The notes beneath the pieces are model-generated. The model did no database searches and was not told where the DNA came from. It saw only the letters and a list, made by a program, of their open reading frames with translations. Of a stretch of DNA of 38,134 nt, positions 29,916 through 36,143 are shown in pieces. The DNA is from a virus. How positions within the stretch are numbered: the stretch's first letter is position 1; every line of letters begins with the position of its first letter. A program made the translations under genes and the position numbers. Location of the stretch: IMG/VR virus record IMGVR_UViG_3300008050_000009, positions 1 through 38,134 of that record; one strand, 5' to 3'.

Positions 29916-30369
29916 AGGAACCAAATCTATCTTAAACAAAAAGATAGACCACTCCACAAGTGGCAAGAACAAAGAAGATAATATACATAAATCACTCACT
30001 AAATCAGGGTTCCGAGTACATAGAGAAGTCAACATTAAGAGTAGTAAATTCAAACAAAAATATGGAGAGAGGAATGTGGATGTAAAGTTTGAATATGGCA
30101 AGATGGAGAGATACCTGGAATCAGATGGCAAGGTTCATGGAACTCTAGAAATGCCCACACTGTCCACACTCAAAAGAAATGCAGATTTTGAAAGAAGAAA
30201 GATGGACTATATATTAATCAACCACGAATCAATTAAGGACCTAAGAAAAATAATGGAATTAAAGAATGTATCAATAGATGAGTTGACAGAATTTCTAGTT
30301 ACATATAGAGCATGGGAAGAATACTCCAAACATCTAGCCAAGTTAGAAGCAGGGGAATTTTTTGTATGA
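29908..30369 (+). CDS. PD-(D/E)XK nuclease candidate (Vsr/DUF559-like), 153 aa
   Basis: TTG start overlapping the upstream stop. The pattern ESDGKVHG, followed about 17 residues later by NADFERRKMDYILINH, is the DUF559/Vsr arrangement (E-x-D-G-x-x-H, then D-x-x-R and a helix-strand), and the N-terminal helix with HKSLTKSGFRVHREVNI fits the start of that fold. Such enzymes cut DNA at mismatches or junctions. The neighbours, a helicase and a phosphoesterase, support a role in replication or recombination. Fold assignment is by pattern; the catalytic residues are not proven. Confidence 0.5.
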   Translation: MPRGTKSILNKKIDHSTSGKNKEDNIHKSLTKSGFRVHREVNIKSSKFKQKYGERNVDVKFEYGKMERYLESDGKVHGTLEMPTLSTLKRNADFERRKMDYILINHESIKDLRKIMELKNVSIDELTEFLVTYRAWEEYSKHLAKLEAGEFFV

Positions 30370-30464
30370 GAGGACTCTGTATGAAATGCCTATCATCAAA
30401 TATGTTAGTTACTTTAGTAGATGATTATCTCGTAGTGTGTAAGGATTGTACTCCAAAAAAGTAA
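30366..30464 (+). CDS. Zinc-ribbon microprotein, 32 aa
   Basis: ATGA overlap with the nuclease candidate; stop TAA at 30462. CMKC and CKDC, 17 residues apart, around a beta hairpin (LVTLVDDYLVV). The next gene begins inside it (TTG 30446). Function unknown. Confidence 0.5.
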   Translation: MRGLCMKCLSSNMLVTLVDDYLVVCKDCTPKK

Positions 30465-31258
30465 CAATAGAATTAGATAAGAAGGACACAATAGTCCACT
30501 GGGAAAATCTCAGTGATATACATATCGGAAATGAGAATTTTCAAGATGAACTTTTTGACAGACGACTTAGAGACATACTAAATGACCCATACAGATTCAC
30601 ATCTTTCGGTGGAGATAATTGGGACCTAATACTCCCAGGAGACCCACGATTTAAAGATGAGGCTGTAAGAAGTAGAACCCTAGCAGAACAACAGGACATC
30701 TTTGAGGAGAAATGTGCTGAATTATTAGACGAACATAACACCTATGTTGATGACTGTGGCATGGAAAAAATATGGTATATGCAGTGGGGAAACCATGAAT
30801 ACAAGAGTAGAGTAGTCACAGAAGGAGACATGAAAAGATACTGCAAGTATAACAAACTAACATTCTTAGGCAGTAAAGCATTTCTTAGACTAGATATACG
30901 TTATAAAAACAAGAGTATGATGAAAAAAACACTATTCGTTAATCATGGTGCAGGTGGTGGTAAGACACTGAACGCATTAGAGGCTCTCACTATTAACAAT
31001 GAAGCAGACATATATCAGATGGGACATCTTCACGACCCAATGGGAATTAAAAGAGACTGTTATTATTATGATGATAGAAAGAATCATTGGGAGACTAAGG
31101 AACAAATCCTAGTTAATTCAGGCTGCTTTGTCACAGCAATAAGAAATAACGTGGACCAATGGTATGAGCAGAAAGGTAACAAAATGGTCACATCTAAGCC
31201 AGGAACTTGGACAGTATCATTTGACGCTTACAATAACAAAGTGAGTCAACATGGTTAG
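30446..31258 (+). CDS. Calcineurin-like metallophosphoesterase
   Basis: 270 residues. All metal-binding motifs of the family are visible: SDIHIGN (D24, H26), a GGDNWD/PGD region (about 52-62), WGNHE (N116, H117), VNHG (H167) and GHLHD (H194, H196). Enzymes of this fold include Mre11/SbcD nucleases and nucleotide phosphodiesterases; the position after a helicase and a nuclease candidate favours a DNA-end or nucleotide role. No capping domain of SbcD and no ATPase partner SbcC is present. The TTG start (30446) overlaps the upstream gene by 19 nt; no in-frame ATG occurs earlier than residue 102. Confidence 0.8.
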   Translation: MYSKKVTIELDKKDTIVHWENLSDIHIGNENFQDELFDRRLRDILNDPYRFTSFGGDNWDLILPGDPRFKDEAVRSRTLAEQQDIFEEKCAELLDEHNTYVDDCGMEKIWYMQWGNHEYKSRVVTEGDMKRYCKYNKLTFLGSKAFLRLDIRYKNKSMMKKTLFVNHGAGGGKTLNALEALTINNEADIYQMGHLHDPMGIKRDCYYYDDRKNHWETKEQILVNSGCFVTAIRNNVDQWYEQKGNKMVTSKPGTWTVSFDAYNNKVSQHG

Positions 31259-31448
31259 AATTGACCATGACGTAGGTATCTATGAGGAGCATTATGCCAG
31301 AATAATTCAATGGTATAATCTAGCGTTTAAGGGGAAACACCCAAGCAAGGAAGATAAGAAAACATTCAATCTATTTAATGTAATATACGAAGATATAGTG
31401 AGAGAGAATAAAGAGGAAAAAGAGGCGAATGAACACGACCATGAATAA
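31251..31448 (+). CDS. Hypothetical protein, 65 aa
   Basis: ATG overlaps the end of the phosphoesterase gene by 8 nt. Helical, with aromatic and charged residues (YEEHYARIIQWYNLAFKGKHP) and an acidic C-terminal tail (RENKEEKEANEHDHE). No recognised domain. Its end overlaps two further small ORFs. Confidence 0.55.
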   Translation: MVRIDHDVGIYEEHYARIIQWYNLAFKGKHPSKEDKKTFNLFNVIYEDIVRENKEEKEANEHDHE

Positions 31449-31557
31449 ATACATAGAACAGTTTACTTTAGAAACTATTACCATATTAATTAGTGATGAA
31501 GTTAGACCCTCGGAAATCGTGCCAGGAATCAGGCTGTTCATTTCTGCCAGATATTAG
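31429..31557 (+). CDS. Micro-ORF, 42 aa
   Basis: ATG at 31429 lies 20 nt inside the previous gene; stop TAG 31555. Product begins MNTTMNKYIEQFTLETITIL. It shares 62 nt with the next ORF in another frame, so at most one of the two may be strongly used. Confidence 0.35.
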   Translation: MNTTMNKYIEQFTLETITILISDEVRPSEIVPGIRLFISARY

Positions 31558-31624
31558 CCCAAAACCCAAGGTAGAGCCACCAGAATGGTGGGATAAAACT
31601 GACGAAATAGACGAAGAAGATTAA
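31496..31624 (+). CDS. Micro-ORF, 42 aa, acidic Pro-rich tail
   Basis: ATG 31496, stop TAA 31622. Product has C-x4-C (CQESGC) and a Pro-rich, acidic end (SPKPKVEPPEWWDKTDEIDE) that looks like a real C-terminal tail. It ends exactly at the shared promoter motif at 31624. Confidence 0.4.
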   Translation: MKLDPRKSCQESGCSFLPDISPKPKVEPPEWWDKTDEIDEED

Positions 31625-31640
31625 TGAGTTGATTTATAAA
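31624..31640 (+). promoter_or_regulatory. TATA promoter, 15-bp motif shared with 18992
   Basis: ATGAGTTGATTTATA (31624-31638) is identical to 18992-19006. The TTTATAAA part lies about 27 nt before ATG 31662, a leaderless start. Confidence 0.6.
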
Positions 31641-31661
31641 GAAGTATAACATAGAGAATAC

Positions 31662-31904
31662 ATGAAACAAACCGAATTTACAAAATTAAAAAACAGCTAC
31701 AAACCAGTAGCAAATCGAAATCCAAATGGAGAGAAAGTGGACGCTGAGTGTCGAAGATGTGGAGATACCATGTGGGATTGTCCCATAACAGAGGAAAACA
31801 TTGACCAACTTAGATGGCACCATGAACACCCAGATTGTTATAATTTCAAATGGTGGTGGTGGGAAGGTCCAAATGATACAAAAAAGGAGTTGTATATGGA
31901 ATGA
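31662..31904 (+). CDS. Zinc-finger protein, 80 aa, Trp-rich
   Basis: Leaderless start at ATG 31662. CRRCGDTMWDC with HHEHPDC supplies Cys/His ligands in a C-x2-C ... H-x-H layout, followed by a Trp-rich segment (FKWWWWEGPND). The N-terminus is basic (TKLKNSYKPVANRN). Overlaps the next gene as ATGA. Probably a small nucleic-acid- or protein-binding factor; promoter sharing with the cassette at 19030 suggests the same timing. Confidence 0.6.
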   Translation: MKQTEFTKLKNSYKPVANRNPNGEKVDAECRRCGDTMWDCPITEENIDQLRWHHEHPDCYNFKWWWWEGPNDTKKELYME

Positions 31905-32065
31905 CAGACATATATGAAGAACTAGAAATCCTCAGAAACATAGTAAGAGAATGTCTAACATTAGCAGAAGATACTAATGACATTTTAGATGAATCAAATG
32001 ATGAGGCAATAGATAAGGTCAACCAAATTATAAGTAACCTACAGTTAGGAGTTAATGCCTTATGA
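31901..32065 (+). CDS. Helical microprotein, 54 aa
   Basis: ATGA overlaps at both ends (31901 and 32062). Acidic and entirely helical, with a heptad-like run of hydrophobic residues (IYEELEILRNIVRECLTL, then VNQIISNLQLGV). Possibly oligomeric. Function unknown. Confidence 0.55.
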   Translation: MTDIYEELEILRNIVRECLTLAEDTNDILDESNDEAIDKVNQIISNLQLGVNAL

Positions 32066-32397
32066 GTGAATGTAAATGCCAACCACCTTGTAAATGTAAT
32101 GCAGAAGATAGAGGTAATATATGTGAAAAAATGCTTAGAGTACGAAATGATGATGGAACATATAAAATGGTTTCAAATGGATATTATAGAGGACATGAAA
32201 AAGATAGTGATAATCCAAAAGAAAATTGGGTCCATGTACTGAAACAATGTGGAATGAAAGGCACACTACAAGAAGGTTGTAATGGTTTTTGGGAATCAAA
32301 GAGAGTATTATGTGAGACACATATACCAGAATACAAAGCAGACGCAGATAGACTATGTGGTATTTGTAGAACTCCAAAGAGGGAGTGTTGTTGCTAG
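32062..32397 (+). CDS. Cys-rich multi-zinc protein, 111 aa
   Basis: Thirteen cysteines. N-terminal CKCQPPCKCN, a central domain with CGMKG...GCNGFW...CETH, and a C-terminal CGICRTPKRECCC. The central part reads like a treble-clef finger, the ends like zinc knuckles. It overlaps the upstream gene as ATGA, and the next gene starts right after its stop. Most complex of the Cys-rich set; function unknown. Confidence 0.6.
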   Translation: MSECKCQPPCKCNAEDRGNICEKMLRVRNDDGTYKMVSNGYYRGHEKDSDNPKENWVHVLKQCGMKGTLQEGCNGFWESKRVLCETHIPEYKADADRLCGICRTPKRECCC

Positions 32398-32619
32398 ATG
32401 AGTGACGCTTGGAAATATAGAGCCATTCGAGAGATAAAAGAGAGAGAACAACAAGAGGCTGCACTATTAGAAAGAAGAAATGACATCACAGTATCTAGAA
32501 CAAAGGCAGATGGTAAGCATTTTTACATTAACATTCATGGCTTCAAAGACGAGAAAGATTGGGATTCATTATTCAAAGATATTCAAGTGTTAGTGTTGAA
32601 TTGGCAGGGGAATCTATAA
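32398..32619 (+). CDS. Hypothetical protein, 73 aa
   Basis: ATG directly follows the upstream stop. An N-terminal charged helix (IREIKEREQQEAALLERRND) leads to strands (ITVSRTKADGKHFYINIHGF) and a helix (DWDSLFKDIQVLVLN); a compact alpha/beta protein. Not recognised. TAATG junction with the next gene. Confidence 0.6.
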   Translation: MSDAWKYRAIREIKEREQQEAALLERRNDITVSRTKADGKHFYINIHGFKDEKDWDSLFKDIQVLVLNWQGNL

Positions 32620-32876
32620 TGGAAAAATCAACATTCCACGAAACAAAAGAGATAACATCAAGACTACGAGAGCCACTTAAAATAAAGGCTGTTCCTTATG
32701 CCACAACCAAAGTCAGAGGACACCAAATACAGTTAGAGATGAATATATCATGGGACCAAATAGACCAAATGACTGGCAAGGATTCAGTTATAGTTAGCAT
32801 GATTGAGAATATGAAACACCTTATAGAAGGACCTATGGAATCTAAATACTTGGGATTGATTAAAGATGAAGTATGA
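32619..32876 (+). CDS. Hypothetical protein, 85 aa
   Basis: ATG 32619 shares bases with the upstream TAA; an in-frame upstream GTG/TTG start (32559) is rejected because it would lie 60 nt inside the preceding gene. Strands (PLKIKAVPYATTKVRGHQIQ, then LEMNISWDQI) and a helical end (VSMIENMKHLIEG). Unrecognised. Confidence 0.55.
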   Translation: MEKSTFHETKEITSRLREPLKIKAVPYATTKVRGHQIQLEMNISWDQIDQMTGKDSVIVSMIENMKHLIEGPMESKYLGLIKDEV

Positions 32877-32970
32877 CTTAACTGATTTTCTTAATCATAT
32901 AGCCTGGAGTGATACAAGAACAATAGGAAGTAAAAAGTGTAGTAGAGATGATTGTAATATATGTCATTAA
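32866..32970 (+). CDS. Cys-His microprotein, 34 aa
   Basis: ATG at 32866, stop TAA 32968. A short helix is followed by CSRDDCNICH, a zinc-knuckle-like terminus. It overlaps the upstream gene by 11 nt and the methyltransferase start by 10 nt, so it probably couples their translation. Function unknown. Confidence 0.45.
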   Translation: MKYDLTDFLNHIAWSDTRTIGSKKCSRDDCNICH

Positions 32971-34004
32971 AAGTCCTAAGTCTATTCTCAGGAATAGGTG
33001 GGTTCGATTTAGCATTAAGAAATATGGGTCACACCATAGTAGGAGCCTGTGAGATAGATGACTACGCTAGACGAGTTTATGGGAAACAATTCCCAGGAGT
33101 TAAAATCTACAAAGATGCAACCAAAATCAAACCAGAAGAACTCCCAGATTTCGACATCATCTGTGCAGGATTCCCTTGCCAAGCTTTCAGTATCGCTGGA
33201 AAAAGACGAGGATTTGATGATACAAGAGGTTCACTCTTTTTTGAAATCGCAAGGATTGCTAAAGAAAAAAAGCCATCATATTTACTCCTTGAAAACGTCA
33301 AAGGCTTACTATCTCACGACAAAGGGCAAACATTCCATACCATCATCAGAACCCTTGATGAAGTGGGGTATGACTGTCAATGGCAAATTATTAACAGCAA
33401 ATATTTTGTTCCACAAAACAGGGAACGTATCTTCATTATCTGCAATCTTAGAGGACAACGTACCCGAAAAATATTTCCTCTCGGAGACTATGACCAACAA
33501 ACTACTCAAAAAATAAAACATCATGTTAACTCTACTTCTCAATCAGAAAGAGTATATGATACAGATGGTATAAGTCCAACATTGGGATGTAGTGGTGGTA
33601 TGAGCAAACCACTTGTCGGAGTCGTAAATGATAGAGGAAATCTTAGAGAATTAGAAAGGGCAACCTGTATTGACGCAAATTATTGGAAAGGGATTGACAA
33701 TCATGCTCAACGAACCATGATATATCTATCTAATAAAAATGCAAATATGAAACAAAGAACACAGGATAGAAAAGAATCCTGGACATTAGGAACAGGTACT
33801 GATTTTGGAATAAAAGACGGTATGAAGATTAGAAAATTAACTCCAATGGAATGTGAGAGACTTCAAGGATTCCCAGATAATTGGACCAAGTACGGAGATG
33901 ATGGTAAAGAAATATCAGATACACAAAGATACAAGATGTGTGGTAATGCAGTAACTGTGCCAGTAATTGAATATATAATAAAAAATCTTAAGAAAGATTT
34001 ATAA
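32961..34004 (+). CDS. dcm: DNA cytosine-C5 methyltransferase
   Basis: 347 residues; every key motif is seen in order: motif I LSLFSGIGGFDLAL (residues 6-19, S-adenosylmethionine binding), motif IV GFPCQAFSIAG with catalytic C73, motif VI ENVKG (E111), motif VIII QNRERIF, motif IX RKLTPMECERLQGFPDNW and motif X GNAVTVPV. The target-recognition region lies about residues 185-290. The enzyme places 5-methylcytosine in a short, unknown site, most likely to protect viral DNA from host restriction or alter its expression. The gene is followed by a 24-nt AT-rich gap and a second methyltransferase. Its 5' half uses more C-ending codons than the neighbours, a hint of separate origin. Confidence 0.95.
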   Translation: MSLKVLSLFSGIGGFDLALRNMGHTIVGACEIDDYARRVYGKQFPGVKIYKDATKIKPEELPDFDIICAGFPCQAFSIAGKRRGFDDTRGSLFFEIARIAKEKKPSYLLLENVKGLLSHDKGQTFHTIIRTLDEVGYDCQWQIINSKYFVPQNRERIFIICNLRGQRTRKIFPLGDYDQQTTQKIKHHVNSTSQSERVYDTDGISPTLGCSGGMSKPLVGVVNDRGNLRELERATCIDANYWKGIDNHAQRTMIYLSNKNANMKQRTQDRKESWTLGTGTDFGIKDGMKIRKLTPMECERLQGFPDNWTKYGDDGKEISDTQRYKMCGNAVTVPVIEYIIKNLKKDL

Positions 34005-34028
34005 TATGTATTTTTTAATATATTAAAT

Positions 34029-34193
34029 ATGAGGAATAGTCAAAACAAGACACAAAAATGTGAAACAAATAAGAACTCTGCTCTACGGGATAAATCCCTA
34101 AATGCAGATGGTAGTAAAAATTCCAGCCGTTATTGGAGTTGGCTACAAATCATCCATTCTGCCTCATCCAGTACACGGATGGTGTATTTATGA
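34029..34193 (+). CDS. Hypothetical small protein, 54 aa
   Basis: ATG 34029, stop TGA 34191 overlapping the next ATG (ATGA). It has an AT-rich upstream sequence (TTTAATATATTAAAT) just before the start. The product is polar and Ser/Asn-rich with aromatic residues (SLNADGSKNSSRYWSWLQII). Base use differs from the strict AT-rich neighbours, with hairpins GGGATAAATCCC and TACAC...GTGTA at 34170-34184 close to the next start. The methyltransferase frame is open back to 34118 in another frame, so a frameshifted fusion of the two is a further possibility. Confidence 0.45.
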   Translation: MRNSQNKTQKCETNKNSALRDKSLNADGSKNSSRYWSWLQIIHSASSSTRMVYL

Positions 34194-34744
34194 ATAAGAA
34201 AGATAATGCCTTTTATTTAATAAAAGGTTATCCTGGTCTTACACATACAGCAGAATTCATTAAACCATTAATACCTAATTCAGACGTATATGTTGAGGTA
34301 TTTGCAGGTATGGGAAGAACAGTCGAATTAGATAAACATGAGAATATCATATTAAATGATATGTCAGATTTTGCAGTAAAAACATTAAAGGATAAATTTC
34401 CTACTTGTACTATAACACAGGAAGATTACTTAACAGTGATAAAAAGACATTACAAAAATCCAAATGTTTTCTTATTTATTGACCCACCATGGAGAAAGAA
34501 TATTTATAAAAACAATGAAAAACCTGAATTTACAGAAAATTCTCCTATAAATTATTATGATAACATATTATTCAAATTAGAATTTGCAACGTGTAAATGG
34601 ATATTATGTGTGGATAAAGACGAACATGAGATAGGCAAACGTGTAAGCAAATCAAAATGGGTTAATAAAATAATAGAACATCCTAACATAAAATTATATG
34701 GAAAACCAATAGGTGTAAGATTAGCTAGTAATATGTGGAATTAA
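34190..34744 (+). CDS. Dam-like DNA adenine methyltransferase candidate, 184 aa
   Basis: The start ATG 34190 overlaps the upstream TGA; an in-frame TTG (34133) adds 19 residues not needed for the fold. Motif order is that of D12/Dam enzymes: YVEVFAGMGRTVEL (F-x-G-x-G, S-adenosylmethionine binding) and FLFIDPPWRKN (DPPW catalytic motif, 66 residues on). At 184 residues it is short for Dam, so the target-recognition domain is minimal. Its site is unknown; GATC, the usual Dam site, is almost missing from this genome, which argues against GATC as its main target. It ends 4 nt inside the convergent minus-strand gene. Confidence 0.75.
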   Translation: MNKKDNAFYLIKGYPGLTHTAEFIKPLIPNSDVYVEVFAGMGRTVELDKHENIILNDMSDFAVKTLKDKFPTCTITQEDYLTVIKRHYKNPNVFLFIDPPWRKNIYKNNEKPEFTENSPINYYDNILFKLEFATCKWILCVDKDEHEIGKRVSKSKWVNKIIEHPNIKLYGKPIGVRLASNMWN

Positions 34745-34863
34745 TAGTTATCAGACTTTGCTCCACAACAAATACATTTGTATCTTCCAACTTGCAATTC
34801 TACCATAGGTTCCTTGCAAATTTCACATATTTCTTTGTCATGTAGTGTGAATATTTGAGACAT
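34741..34863 (-). CDS. Zinc-ribbon microprotein, 40 aa; only minus-strand gene
   Basis: Complement of 34741-34863: starts ATG at 34863-34861 and ends TAA at 34743-34741. CEIC and CICCG (pairs 19 residues apart) form a zinc ribbon; the N-terminus is MSQIFTLHDKE. It converges on the methyltransferase gene (4-nt overlap) and diverges from the regulator at 34948. Its own TATA-like sequence (CTTAAATA on the minus strand, about 34890-34897) lies about 28 nt upstream of the ATG. Its lone orientation and divergent partner suggest a regulator of a genetic switch. Confidence 0.6.
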   Translation of the reverse strand: MSQIFTLHDKEICEICKEPMVELQVGRYKCICCGAKSDNY

Positions 34864-34947
34864 TCACTATATTAGTAAGACACTATCGTATTTAAGCATT
34901 ACTCGAAATGTTTATTACTTACTGAAAATGTTAAATATCAGCTTAAT
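34864..34947. promoter_or_regulatory. Divergent promoter region with 20-bp-spaced direct repeats
   Basis: The 84-bp space between the minus-strand zinc ribbon and the plus-strand regulator. Two direct repeats of 16 bp, TTACTCGAAATGTTTA (34899-34914) and TTACTGAAAATGTTAA (34919-34934), share 13 of 16 bases at a 20-bp spacing (two helical turns), placing bound proteins on one face of DNA. TATA-like sequences occur on both strands (about 34890-34897 minus, TTAAATAT at 34931 plus). Confidence 0.55.
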
Positions 34948-35907
34948 ATGTCTGATGTTGATTTTCTATTTAAACAATGGCGAAAGACCATAACAGAATT
35001 TAAAAACGATTATGATAAATGGGAAAAATATACACTTGGCGACTATGTAGCAAGATGTGGAGAGATAATTAGGAATCAAATAGAGAATAATATGATAGAC
35101 CTTAAAGTATCTGGGATTAGTTCTTATCTATATTCAGAACTAGATAAAGAAGGTATAGTAGTTAGTGACAGAACTATACGCAGAAATCTTCCAGACATTT
35201 ACAAACAGAACTATTCAAGAACGGACACCCTGTCCGAATTAGAGAGTGACAAGTGGACTAGAATAGACACTGATGACCCTACAATTACTCTAGAGAAAAA
35301 TCAATATAACGATATTAAAATTAATGGTGTAGAACAAAAAGCCAAAGAAGTAAAGAAGAAGGAGACACAAGCAGAGGAATCATTCAGACTAGAGCCAAAA
35401 GAGACTAGACAATATGTGTACCTAACAGCCATGAGTAAATTAGCCAACAAATTTCATCTTACACTAGAGACACTAAAGAATAGATATAATGAATCAGATA
35501 AAATCCAGGAGATAATAGACAATGAGATAGGAGATGTTGAAGACAAACTAGAACAGTACGCTAAAGACTGGGCAAACATAGAGAACAGTAAAGGAATTAT
35601 CGATTTAAGACGAGACTTTGGAGAATATGAGAAAATTACAGCATGTTTCAACATAGAAGTAGGCGAGACCATTGCCAGGATAGCCCAATTAATGGACTAT
35701 TCAGAGAAATATGGCAGCATTGGAATCCTAAGAGAGCCAAAAGTAAGAGAGTTCTTCGAGACTGAGGAGAGTTATCCATTATACCTAAGAAGTTGTCCAA
35801 ATTGTCTCACAGATATTGCACAAGTAATGAACCATAACATCAATTTATACAGGGAATGTAAGGACCTGAGCATAGATATACCTAGAATTAAGTATAATAA
35901 ACGTTAA
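34948..35907 (+). CDS. HTH-like DNA-binding protein with C-terminal Cys pair, 319 aa
   Basis: The N-terminal 90 residues contain a helix-turn-helix-like stretch (VSGISSYLYSELDKEGIVVSDRTIRRNLPDIYK) resembling a winged helix with RTIRRNL as recognition helix. The middle (about 100-150) is charged and linker-like; the second half is helical (DKIQEIIDNEIGDVEDKLEQ, then YEKITACFNIEVGETIARI). The end has CPNC with a later single Cys. It lies opposite the divergent zinc-ribbon gene, downstream of direct repeats. A viral transcription or replication regulator is likely; no named family was recognised. Confidence 0.65.
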   Translation: MSDVDFLFKQWRKTITEFKNDYDKWEKYTLGDYVARCGEIIRNQIENNMIDLKVSGISSYLYSELDKEGIVVSDRTIRRNLPDIYKQNYSRTDTLSELESDKWTRIDTDDPTITLEKNQYNDIKINGVEQKAKEVKKKETQAEESFRLEPKETRQYVYLTAMSKLANKFHLTLETLKNRYNESDKIQEIIDNEIGDVEDKLEQYAKDWANIENSKGIIDLRRDFGEYEKITACFNIEVGETIARIAQLMDYSEKYGSIGILREPKVREFFETEESYPLYLRSCPNCLTDIAQVMNHNINLYRECKDLSIDIPRIKYNKR

Positions 35908-35911
35908 ATAC
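35904..35911 (+). promoter_or_regulatory. TATA box of the lysis cassette
   Basis: TTAAATAC, overlapping the upstream stop, is about 25 nt before ATG 35932, giving a leaderless transcript. Confidence 0.55.
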
Positions 35912-35931
35912 TTGTAAAATTAGAGAAAATT

Positions 35932-36108
35932 ATGTCTAATGGAAATCTAAGATATGTAGGACTCGGTCTATATGCAGGACTCGTAGCTCTATGGACAGCA
36001 ACCGATAAAGTTGGTCTTGATGACACTGTGGCTATTGCATTATTGGCACCAATAGCAGCCGTTATAGGTGCAGATTATCTCAAACACAAAGACGATAATA
36101 AAGCCTAA
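35932..36108 (+). CDS. Two-TM holin-like protein, 58 aa
   Basis: ATG 35932, stop TAA 36106. Two hydrophobic helices (about residues 8-22, YVGLGLYAGLVALWTA, and 32-48, TVAIALLAPIAAVIGA) are joined by a short loop TDKVGLDD and followed by a charged C-terminus (KHKDDNKA). This matches class II holins in size and topology. Holins open the membrane at the end of infection. Its neighbour, a secreted-type metalloprotease without signal peptide, makes a lysis pair plausible. No functional proof in the sequence. Confidence 0.6.
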   Translation: MSNGNLRYVGLGLYAGLVALWTATDKVGLDDTVAIALLAPIAAVIGADYLKHKDDNKA

Positions 36109-36143
36109 AACACTCTTTTAATACCAACTTTCTTTTTTATTTT

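Noticed and set aside
33179-33186. Third copy of the AAGCTT palindrome
   Set aside because: Single AAGCTT sites occur in several genes (4506, 5053, 14350, 33180); only two places have the full 14-bp palindrome and flanks.
33058-33516. 152-codon plus-strand ORF within the cytosine methyltransferase
   Set aside because: Out-of-frame shadow; the methyltransferase frame has all catalytic motifs over the same bases.
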